DNA from: Castor canadensis
Lineage: Eukaryota; Chordata; Mammalia; Rodentia; Castoridae
Length of the DNA: 64,000 nucleotides
Direction of reading: 5' to 3'
Assembly: GCF_047511655.1 (NCBI RefSeq)
Contig: NC_133387.1
Coordinates: forward strand, 24,980,353 to 25,044,352
The notes beneath the pieces are model-generated. The model worked only from the letters and a program-made list of their open reading frames with translations. It had not been told where the DNA came from and made no database searches. Position numbers and translations under genes: made by a program. Below are positions 57,232 to 64,000 of this stretch, one piece after another (positions within the stretch are counted from its first letter, which is position 1; every line of letters begins with the position of its first letter).

Positions 57232-57500
57232 CACCGCCTCCGCTGCAGGCGCCGGCTCAGACTCCAGCTCCAGCTCGGGCTCGGCCCCGCCTCCTGCCTC
57301 CCTTCCCCTTCCCTCCCCCATTCCCCCACTCCTCCCCTCCATCGCCTCCGCTCCCACCCCCTTCCTCCGCCCGCCAGCCCGCCCGCCCGCCGCCAGCCTC
57401 GACCCCTCCAGCTCCGCCCCGCCCCAGCCCGACCCAGCTCCCGCGCGAGGTGCCACGGAACCTGTAGTGCGCTTGCTCCTAGCCGCACACGGCAAGAAGA
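57232..57500 (-). other. AHCYL2: Probable AHCYL2 5' untranslated region
   Basis: Very GC-rich sequence directly upstream of the start codon and downstream of the promoter motifs. On the minus strand it is purine-rich (repeated GAGG, GGGAGG). The transcription start cannot be placed from sequence. The region is open in frame with the AHCYL2 start, with in-frame ATGs at 57495, 57342 and 57321. Confidence 0.55.
57414..57425 (-). promoter_or_regulatory. Tandem GC boxes (SP/KLF type)
   Basis: Plus strand CCGCCCCGCCCC, i.e. two overlapping GGGGCGG boxes on the gene strand, about 190 bases upstream of the start codon. Confidence 0.6.
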
Positions 57501-57540
57501 CTCTGGGACCTCAGCCCCCGGCCTGCACTGCGCGCGCAGG

Positions 57541-57560
57541 GGCACTCTGGGAGTTGTAGT
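57541..57560 (-). promoter_or_regulatory. ZNF143/THAP11-type element
   Basis: The minus strand reads ACTACAACTCCCAGAGTGCC, a near match to the SBS consensus ACTACAATTCCCAGAATGC. The GC-rich continuation on its 3' side (CCTGCGCGCG) is also common for this element. It lies about 310 bases upstream of the start codon, a usual place for such sites near transcription starts. Confidence 0.75.
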
Positions 57561-57573
57561 CCCTTCGCCTTCC

Positions 57574-57581
57574 CCCGGAAA
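57574..57581 (+). promoter_or_regulatory. ETS/GABP-like core
   Basis: CCCGGAAA on the plus strand contains the CCGGAA core. A second core lies at 57690-57696 (CTTCCGG, minus CCGGAAG). Paired ETS cores are frequent in TATA-less promoters. Confidence 0.45.
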
Positions 57582-57689
57582 GTGGGATTCTGTTGCGGAG
57601 AGGGAGCTCCAGGCGACTAACGGAAAGGAGTGAAGGTGGGTGACGCATCGGAGGGGATGAGGAAGAGAAACTCTCCAGGGGAGTTGCGG

Positions 57690-57696
57690 CTTCCGG
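57690..57696 (-). promoter_or_regulatory. ETS/GABP-like core (CCGGAAG)
   Basis: CTTCCGG on the plus strand gives CCGGAAG on the gene strand, about 115 bases from the first ETS core and about 95 bases from the proximal E-box. Confidence 0.45.
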
Positions 57697-57789
57697 GGAG
57701 GGAATGCCAGAAACCCCAGGAAAAGTGGAGGAGGAAGAACTCGTTCCCCTGACAGCGTGAATTTCCTCTGTGGCGCGCGCGTCATAGAT

Positions 57790-57795
57790 CACGTG
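57790..57795. promoter_or_regulatory. E-box CACGTG (proximal)
   Basis: Palindromic CACGTG in the context ATCACGTGGG, compatible with USF/MYC/TFE bHLH-zip factors. It is one of a pair 33 bases apart. Confidence 0.55.
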
Positions 57796-57822
57796 GGCGG
57801 CCTTTGAGGAAAAGCGGCACGT

Positions 57823-57828
57823 CACGTG
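57823..57828. promoter_or_regulatory. E-box CACGTG (distal, CLEAR/M-box-like)
   Basis: Context GTCACGTGAA, close to the GTCACGTGAC form bound by TFEB/MITF and USF. It overlaps a CRE half-site (CGTCA at 57820-57824). Confidence 0.55.
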
Positions 57829-58267
57829 AAGAGAGCGCGGGCTGTGGTCCAAAGGTTTAGTGTTTTCCGCAGTGGAACTACTTTGACTATAACACCTTTC
57901 CGAACTTCAGTGACTTGGTTTTTAGAAGAAATGAAATAGAAACTTGCCTGCCCTGGCGATTTCTAGCACATTTTGGGTTTGGAAGCCAAAATCAATACGA
58001 AAAGAATTTAGTTTTCAGTAGGTAAAATTTCACTGCCGAGGAATTAACATGCTGCTTCAAACGAGGCCAAATCTTTCGACCTAGTAATTCTCCTAGGGAG
58101 ATAATCTGAAATTCACATACATATGTAGCACAGTGCAATATTAAAATATAAAATCCGGATAATGATTTCCTTAGGGGATGCAATTTGGGTGATTTACTTT
58201 TTTTAAACCTTCCTGAATTTTTCAGTTTTACAAGTTCAAAGGCAGCTTTATATTTAATAACAAAAAG

Positions 58268-58417
58268 TAATCGGGGAGGGATGTAGTGGTACACCTCTGT
58301 AATGACACCTCTGAAATCCCAGCTCTGGTGGAAAGGAGGGTAGCCACTGAGGCAAGAGGATCTAGAGTTCAGGACCAGCCCGGGCTACGTAAGACACACA
58401 CCCTCAAAAAAGTATCT
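58268..58417 (+). repeat. B1-like SINE, diverged
   Basis: GGATGTAGTGGTACACCTCT, with an inserted ACACCTCTGAAATCCCAGCT, to CACCCTCAAAAAAG. Confidence 0.65.
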
Positions 58418-58481
58418 GAAACTAATATCCAACAGAAATGAAATGGTTACAAGCCTTTAAAAGTTATTTTCTGAGAACTTT

Positions 58482-58562
58482 TTTTTTTTTTGCAGGTACT
58501 GGGATTTGAACTCAGGGCCTCACACTTGCTAGGTAGGTGCTCTACCACTTGAGCCACTCCAA
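58482..58562 (-). repeat. ID SINE
   Basis: TACTGGGATTTGAACTCAGG and GTGCTCTACCACTTGAGCCA; well kept. Confidence 0.85.
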
Positions 58563-58574
58563 CTCTTTTTTGTG

Positions 58575-58848
58575 AAGGTTTTTTTTTTTTGGTTCTGGGG
58601 CTTGAACTCAGGGCCTACACCTTGAGCCACTTCACCAGCCCTTTTTTGTGAAGGGTTTTTTTGAGAATAGGCTCTTGTGAACTATTTGTCTGGGCTGGCT
58701 TCAAACTGCCATCCTCCTGACTAGGATTACAGTGTGAGCCACCAGCGTCCAGTTTATGAAGGATTTGAACTATTTGCCTGGACTGTGATCCCCCTGATCT
58801 CTGCCTCTTAAGTAGCTAGGATTATATGCATGAGCCACCCGCGCCCGG
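58575..58848 (-). repeat. Composite SINE, ID-deletion subfamily
   Basis: GGGGCTTGAACTCAGGGCCT then ACACCTTGAGCCACTTCACC, followed by two B1-like units ending GCATGAGCCACCCGCGCCCG. Confidence 0.85.
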
Positions 58849-58849
58849 C

Positions 58850-59950
58850 CTGAGAACCTTTTTAATAAGGGGGAAATACATGCTTTTAATGAAAATATTA
58901 AACCTAAAAGCAGGAAGCAAAATTCCACCAGATTTCATGTGAATATTACTTAAAGAAAATACACTAACATGCCATTGACTCTGGTGACGTATGAGGTACT
59001 CTTTTTCTCTATTCTCAAACTGAGGCAAAGGGGTCTTCCAGTTTATGGTTGTTGAGAAAGTGACAGCCCAGACAACCTAAGTGGGCCACTGGACATCTAC
59101 TTTGTGGAGTAACTTTTTTCCTTGGTGGTAAAAGGAGAAATCACCTGCTTTGATCTCCTCCTTTCCTCTGCTACTTGCACTTGGAGAATCTGCTCACTGG
59201 TGGAATTGCCTACCTTGAATGGAGGCTTTCATTTCCTGACCTCCAACTATGTGTGGAGGGCACTGCCATCTCCACAAGGTCCCAAAGTATCCGACACAAG
59301 AGCTTCTTAAGCTTTCTCTTCACATTTCTGGCTTTCAGAATTTCCTTCCTGTTTACAAAGAACCAGCCAAAGCTTCATCCTCCAGCTGTCGTGGCTGAGA
59401 TTAACGGCTCTGTAACTGATTTCTTTCTTCCCCCTAATGCACAAGGGAACTTGTAGCACAGCCACCTGGCAGGCATAGGCACTCCTAGGCAGCAGCTGCC
59501 TACCTGGACAGCCACTTGAACAGATTACTGAGGGGGTGAATTAATTCTTCAGTGGGATGTGGGTATAAAACAAAAGGAGTTAGAGCCCTGGGAAGAGACA
59601 GATATTTATCATTCTTTATGTATCCTTTATGTATCTGCTTGGAACTAACAGGTCATACTCTTCCTCAGTATTCAGCTCCATCCTGTGTACCTGCTGCATC
59701 TGCTGTCTTTGTTGCTGAGAACACCAAGCATGGCTGACGATGGAATCACTATCCTGAAAACAAGATTATGAAACAAAAGCTTATGAACTATTTAGTGAAA
59801 TATTAAGACTACATAGGCCTTCTTCCTTCACCTGGCTCATCCACTGCAGGAGACTGGAAGGACTTCTTTTGAGGTATCTGACCAGACAAGGAGAGAAATG
59901 AAAATACTGAGAATTCTCCAAGGAAATAGGCCAGGCAGATCACCCACAGT
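58850..59950. other. Low-repeat sequence with TATA-like box
   Basis: No SINE is seen here. It includes GTATAAAA at 59563-59570 and a small perfect inverted repeat at 59486-59502 (TAGGCAGC, A, GCTGCCTA). It might be an old LTR-type repeat or unique sequence. Short open frames at 59122-59310 and 59175-59456 are unconvincing. Confidence 0.3.
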
Positions 59951-59967
59951 GAAAACCACAGTCAGGT

Positions 59968-60172
59968 TCAGGCAGTACTGGGAATCCAAATCAGGCCAGC
60001 CACTTGCTAGGCAGGTGCTCTGCCACTCGATTCATAAGCCCTTTTTTGCTTTAGTGTTTTTCTGTAGGGTTTGGAGTCCCCTGTCTCATGTCCCTCCTCC
60101 ACACTCTTGGGGTCCTCTACTTATAGCCTCCCGTACAGCTGGGAACACAGGCTCACTGTCACACCTAGTTTG
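59968..60172 (-). repeat. Composite SINE, diverged
   Basis: CAGTACTGGGAATCCAAATC, GCTAGGCAGGTGCTCTGCCA and AGCTGGGAACACAGGCTCAC. Confidence 0.6.
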
Positions 60173-60365
60173 TTTTCATTTTATCAAATTTGCTCCCAGC
60201 CTATTTTTTATTACTATTTTCTTTTTTTGTTTTCTCTCTTTTTATTTCCCAGCCCATTTTTTAAAAAGAAAATAAAATGTAACAGATTTAGCTGAAATCC
60301 CTTTTGACCAACACCCCATCTCATTTTCCCTCATCCTCTACTTTCCCACTCCTTCAATTGAAAAT

Positions 60366-60445
60366 AACTGGCTGGAAATGTCGCCTAACAAGTGTTAGGC
60401 CCTGAATTCAAACTCCAGTACCACCACCAAAAAAAAAAAAAAAAG
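60366..60445 (+). repeat. ID SINE, shortened
   Basis: AACTGGCTGGAAATGTCGCC lacks part of the A-box side; GAATTCAAACTCCAGTACCA; A18 tail. Confidence 0.8.
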
Positions 60446-60506
60446 GAATGAAATGAAAACATATGTTTGTGTTTCTTGGTTTTCCTTCTAGTCTATTTTT
60501 ATGCTT

Positions 60507-61100
60507 TTTTTTTTTTGAGACAGAGTCTCAGAAATCTTGCTATGTGACCCAAGTTGGCCTCAAACTCTCAATCCACTGGCCTCAGCCTCCTGAGTAGCTA
60601 GAATTACAAGTGTATTCCACCATGCCTGGTGTTTTGTACTTTTTCTGGGGGAGGGGTGTAGTTCTGGGTTTCAATTCAGGTCCTTAACCTTGGTAGGCAG
60701 GCATTGTACCACTTGAGCCATACCTCCCGACTGCCAGTCTGTTTACCTCCAGTCCATTTTGCTCTGGTTATTTTAGAGATAGGCTCTTGCTTTTTTCCAG
60801 GCCAGCCTGGAAATTTTTATGCTTCTGTCACTGATGGGATGATAGACATGAACTACCACACCCAACTTTTTCCATTGAGATGGGGTCTCACAAGCTCTTG
60901 CTGAAGTTGTCATGGAACCACAATCCTCCCAATCACAGCCTCCAATGTAATTTGGGATGACAGGTGTAAGCCACCACACCCAGCTATTGGTTAACATGAG
61001 GGGGTCAAACTGACTTTTTGCTTGCTGGCCTTGAAACATGTTCTTCCTCATCTCAGCCTCCCAAGTAGCTAGAATTACAGGCATGAGCCACTGGTGCCTG
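60507..61100 (-). repeat. SINE cluster: B1, ID, composite
   Basis: B1 at 60507-60632 (GAGACAGAGTCTCAGAAATC), ID at 60640-60730 (GGTTTCAATTCAGGTCCTTA), and a linker form CCATTTTGCTCTGGTTATTT with two B1-like units at 60740-61100. Confidence 0.8.
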
Positions 61101-61195
61101 TCTTATTTTTATACTTTTTTACATGCATACAGCTATGTGGCCATAGATAGTTTATATATTGCTTTTTGTTTGGCTGGTTGTTTTCTTTGTTTTGT

Positions 61196-61262
61196 TTTTT
61201 GAGACAGAGTCTCATGTAGCCCAAATTGGCCTCAAGCTCACTATGTAGTTCTACTCCAGACA
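61196..61262 (-). repeat. B1 SINE fragment
   Basis: TTTTTTGAGACAGAGTCTCA to AAGCTCACTATGTAG. Confidence 0.75.
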
Positions 61263-61359
61263 TTGAAAGATCTTTTCATCCCCTGAATTTTGAAATTTTA
61301 CAAAGCTATATATCAACAAAGGTCTGTTTTCATGCATTTGGCATGTAATGATTCCTTCC

Positions 61360-61460
61360 ATTTATTCTTCTCCTCTCCCCTCCCTTTCCCCCCTTCCCTT
61401 CCCTTTCCTCCTGTCATCTTCTGTCCTCTCCTTTCCTCTCCTCTCCTTTATCTCTCCTAG
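61360..61460 (+). repeat. Polypyrimidine tract
   Basis: CTCCTCTCCCCTCCCTTTCC-type sequence, almost pure C/T over about 100 bases. Confidence 0.85.
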
Positions 61461-61706
61461 GGCCTTACACATACTAGGTAAATACTCTGCCACTGGACTA
61501 CACTTCCAGTCCCCTCTCCATTTTCTTCATTACCTTTTAGCAATTATATTATTCAGATACATGAGATTTCATGAGCCAGTCCTCTAATTTATTTTCTTCA
61601 CTAGTTTTTAATTTTGTTTTTGAAATTATTTGTTTATTGCAGTGCTCAAACCCAGGACCTTAAGCATGATTGGCAGGTGCTCTGTGTGAGCCACACCTAC
61701 AGCCCT
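61452..61706 (-). repeat. Two ID SINE remnants
   Basis: 61452-61513 (TACTAGGTAAATACTCTGCC) and 61628-61706 (GTGCTCAAACCCAGGACCTT). Confidence 0.7.
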
Positions 61707-62044
61707 GCTTTTGAAATGCAAGGAAACAATTTGTTGAAGAACTAAAAAATAACTCCTAAAAGATTGCTTTTTCCAGAAAACTATAGCTGTTCACTGCATT
61801 ACATCTAACATATTAAGGTGTGCATTAGCTACAAATACAAAAACTAAGGCACAAGTTGCCTTTCTTCAACAATCTGAGCAAAAGTGAAGTGCATCTTTCC
61901 CATTTTTAATTTCTATTCATTTTTAGAAATTCTACCAGCCTCCTTTTTAAATGGTGTCATGCTTATTTTCTGACTATTCACTCCTTGAAAACAGTGTTCT
62001 TCACAAATATAGTATCATAAGTCTCCAAGGATATTAGTGATTTT
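61707..62044. other. Unassigned upstream sequence
   Basis: AT-rich; nothing recognised. Confidence 0.4.
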
Positions 62045-62163
62045 TTTCTTCTTTTTGAGATAAAGTCTCCCTATGGAGCCCAGGCTGGCCTCAAACTCAC
62101 AATCCCCCTGCCTCAGCCTCCTGAGAGCTAGAATTACAGGTGTGTGCCACCACACCATGCTTA
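62045..62163 (-). repeat. B1 SINE
   Basis: TTTTTGAGATAAAGTCTCCC to TGTGTGCCACCACACCATGC. Confidence 0.85.
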
Positions 62164-62190
62164 ATGATTTTGTAAAATCTTGATTGCTTT

Positions 62191-62375
62191 TTTTGGTGGT
62201 ACTGGCACTTGAACTCAGAGCCTCATCCTTGCTAGGCTTTGCTAGGTAGGCACTCTATCACTTGAGCCACTCCACCAGCCCTTTTTTGTCATGGATTTTT
62301 TTTTTTTTTTTAAATAGGATCTCAGGGGCTTCAAACTGCAACCCTCCTTATCTCTGCCTCTCTGCCTCCTGAGTT
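62191..62375 (-). repeat. Composite SINE, truncated
   Basis: GGTGGTACTGGCACTTGAAC, a partly duplicated TTGCTAGG segment, then a shortened B1-like unit. Confidence 0.8.
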
Positions 62376-62449
62376 ACTAATTTTTTTTCTGCTTGCCTGT
62401 GTTGGTCTTTCATATCAGATAGAGATAGCTTTGGCTGTCTGCTCTTACT

Positions 62450-62535
62450 GAAGAGGGTGGTACTAGGCCATGCCTGTAATGCCAGCTATTTGAGATTGGG
62501 AGAATTGAGGTTCAAGGCCAGCCCAGGGAAAAAAA
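62450..62535 (+). repeat. B1-like SINE fragment
   Basis: ACTAGGCCATGCCTGTAATG and GGTTCAAGGCCAGCCCAGGG; the right part is missing. Confidence 0.7.
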
Positions 62536-62599
62536 CAGCAATTAACTGATCAAAACAGTTGTTAGCTCTGAGTGGTGAGAATACAGGTGTCTATTTGGT

Positions 62600-63200
62600 G
62601 GTTCTTTGTGCTTTTTCTCGTCTTTTCTATTTTTTGTACAAAAAACAAAAATCAAGCCAGCAGGGGAGCCGTGCCCAGACTGCTTTAAGGAAGTTGGGGC
62701 TGACAGAACCAGACCTCAGCACCTGAGAGACTGGACACCTGAGGTTGAGAGAGTGCTAAGGGAGCCACCAAGCATCTGAGGGCAGAGCTGCTGCAGAGGT
62801 GAATGTCAGGGCAGTGGAAATCAGCTCCTCTGAGGAATTTCTTCCAGGATCTAATTTGGGAACTTTCTGTAGAAAGGTAGTCACTATTGCTTTGCCACGA
62901 GATCTGGTGCTCTTACAAAATCCTGCAAGCTTTCTTTACTGTGGGGGAGTTGGCAGTCCTGGACATCCCGCTGTGACCCAATGCCTGCATTCTCAAAAAA
63001 ATGGGTTCACGCTACCCTCTAGTGGTCAGGATCTGCCTCTGCAACCAGACTGGGCATTTCTCCGCTTTAAAGACCCAGAGTGAATTGCATTCTCCATCCT
63101 TTACACAAGTAATTCCCCCCAAAAAAGGACAGAGAGAGGGAAACTAGTAGTTGAATGTCCATGGAGATGAAAAGAAGAAAATCGTAACACTTTCTCTTAT
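62600..63200. other. Low-repeat sequence around the CTCF-like motif
   Basis: I recognise no transposon here. Base composition is balanced, unlike the AT-rich repeats around it. A plus open frame of 94 codons (62799-63083) has no recognisable domain and is probably chance. The stretch could be a conserved regulatory block. Confidence 0.35.
63012..63025 (-). promoter_or_regulatory. CTCF-like motif
   Basis: The minus strand reads CCACTAGAGGGTAG, matching the CTCF core CCASYAGRKGGCRS except T for C at one late position. It lies in non-repeat sequence about 5.8 kb upstream of the AHCYL2 start codon, between the expected SMO and AHCYL2 units. Confidence 0.5.
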
Positions 63201-63214
63201 TTCAGAAAAGATAA

Positions 63215-63306
63215 TTAGCTGCTGAAGTGGCTCCAGTGGTAGAACACCTACCTAGCAAGCGTGAGGCTCTGAGTTCAAACCCCAGTACCACAAAAAAAAA
63301 AAAAGA
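63215..63306 (+). repeat. ID SINE
   Basis: GAAGTGGCTCCAGTGGTAGA and GAGTTCAAACCCCAGTACCA with an A13 tail. Confidence 0.85.
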
Positions 63307-63552
63307 TAATTCAACACTGATAAGTTTTATTGTTTTAAATACTGTAGTTGATAGACTAGAATATAGGTCTAATGCCCGCGAAAGAAGCAGTAATGGCCAG
63401 AATGAACAAGATGACTAGGAGAATGGGGTAGCCAGTGGGAACACAAATGGGAAATCTGGATAGGAAGAAAAATCAAAGGTCAGAACTGAGTGGAAAAATT
63501 TGAATTGCAGAATCAGGAATATCCTGAGCCCAGCATCTGCCACTTATTAGCT

Positions 63553-63638
63553 GTGAGGTTGGTAGTGCTGGGGATTGAACCCAGGTCCTCATGCATGTTA
63601 TGTAAGCACTCTACCACTGAGCTACATTCCCAGCCCAG
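63553..63638 (-). repeat. ID SINE (older form)
   Basis: GTGCTGGGGATTGAACCCAG and TCTACCACTGAGCTACATTC. Confidence 0.85.
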
Positions 63639-64000
63639 GTGTATGGTTGTGTGCTAGTCATTTCACTTCACTGAGCTTATTTCTACATAAAATTAGCCCC
63701 TCCAATTAGATCACTGTCACAGTGGCCGAGAGCCCACTGAAGTCAGAGGGCCCTGGTTGTTTCCCAGCATTACCAATTGCTGTGTGGTCTATTGCAAACT
63801 ATTCAACCTTACGATGCTTCGGTGTTTTAAGGGTTGTAACAGAGCCTCACAGGTCTTTTGAGACCCCTGTGGAGGGCTTGGAAAAGCTTCTGGCCAATAT
63901 TCTATATGTTAGCCATTATTGGTATAATACATGTGACAAATGGCTAGGATAAAATCACTGTTAGGAGTGCTCTTTTCACTTCTGTTGGAATCCAGCTCTG
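63639..64000. other. Unassigned upstream sequence at window end
   Basis: No repeat or exon recognised. An old MIR-like patch is possible near 63725-63800. The open frame 63722-63952 has no known domain. Confidence 0.35.

Larger units (their letters stand above)
56560..57850. promoter_or_regulatory. AHCYL2: CpG island promoter of AHCYL2
   Basis: CpG dinucleotides are abundant here and rare everywhere else in the window. The island covers exon 1, the first ~300 bases of intron 1 and ~600 bases upstream. No TATA box is seen; GC boxes, ETS cores, a ZNF143-type site and E-boxes lie on its upstream side. This is typical of a broadly expressed gene with dispersed start sites. Confidence 0.9.
57860..64000. 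other. Upstream spacer of AHCYL2, no gene recognised
   Basis: By mammalian synteny the next gene upstream should be SMO, with its 3' end toward this spacer, but no SMO coding or UTR sequence was recognised. Contents are SINEs mostly in minus orientation, polypyrimidine DNA at 61.35-61.46 kb, and low-repeat stretches at 58.85-59.95 and 62.6-63.2 kb. Confidence 0.55.

Noticed and set aside
57110..57559. 149-codon plus-strand open frame in the CpG island
   Set aside because: It is the antisense shadow of AHCYL2 exon 1 and its GC-rich UTR. Long stop-free frames are expected in such composition, and there is no recognisable domain.
57231..57785. 184-codon minus open frame overlapping the AHCYL2 promoter
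   Set aside because: A different frame from AHCYL2, Arg/Gly-rich, stop-free because of GC content.
57511..57852. 113-codon minus open frame over the promoter motifs
   Set aside because: It overlaps ZNF143, ETS and E-box sites upstream of the likely start of transcription, with no known domain.
59563..59570. GTATAAAA as a functional TATA promoter
   Set aside because: An isolated match in AT-containing sequence without supporting motifs; kept only as part of a region description.
62799..63083. 94-codon open frame near the CTCF-like motif
   Set aside because: No recognisable domain and no sign of splice sites or conservation; probably chance in balanced-composition DNA.
57860..64000. SMO 3' exon or UTR expected from synteny
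   Set aside because: I looked for SMO C-terminal coding text on the minus strand and did not recognise any. The gene end is probably beyond the window.

Overview
The window looks like nuclear DNA of a rodent, most likely a castorimorph and plausibly a beaver (Castor). The evidence is the interspersed repeats: dozens of 7SL-derived B1-like SINEs, tRNA-derived ID-like SINEs (tail motif GAGTTCAAACCCCAGTACCA) and composites in which a B1-like left unit is fused to an ID-like right unit. Species assignment rests on recognising these SINE forms and is not proven. There are no prokaryotic, organellar or CRISPR features.

The only protein-coding sequence I can support is the first coding exon of AHCYL2 (long-IRBIT, an S-adenosylhomocysteine-hydrolase-like protein) on the minus strand. 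Its 121 codons run from 57231 down to 56869 and end at a canonical GT donor. It sits in the only CpG island of the window (about 56.56-57.85 kb). The upstream side of the island carries a ZNF143/THAP11-type element, tandem GC boxes, ETS cores and two CACGTG E-boxes, and no obvious TATA box.

Positions 1-56868 are read as part of the very long intron 1 of AHCYL2; no further AHCYL2 exon was recognised. This intron is a repeat graveyard. It holds L1 fragments in both orientations (14.6-19.7, 22.3-23.0 and 40.9-43.1 kb), L2 and MIR relics (25.9-28.7 kb and scattered), two Tigger-like DNA transposons, MaLR-type LTRs, one ERV1-like solo LTR with a clean 4-bp target duplication (41298-41647), a probable retropseudogene (3.2-3.7 kb), microsatellites, and SINEs roughly every 0.7 kb.

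Positions 57.9-64 kb lie upstream of AHCYL2. By mammalian synteny (human 7q32.1: SMO - AHCYL2 - STRIP2) this should be the spacer toward the 3' end of SMO, but no SMO sequence was recognised. It contains minus-oriented SINEs, two low-repeat stretches, and a good CTCF-like motif at 63012-63025.

In the repeat entries, 'ID' means a tRNA-derived ID-like unit, 'B1' a 7SL-derived B1-like unit, and 'composite' a B1 unit joined to an ID unit. Repeat boundaries are read by eye and are usually good to about 5-20 bases. I found no undescribed biological system. The most useful observations are the promoter architecture, the nested transposons with readable target duplications, and two composite-SINE subfamilies with diagnostic linkers, one with a deletion between the Pol III boxes.
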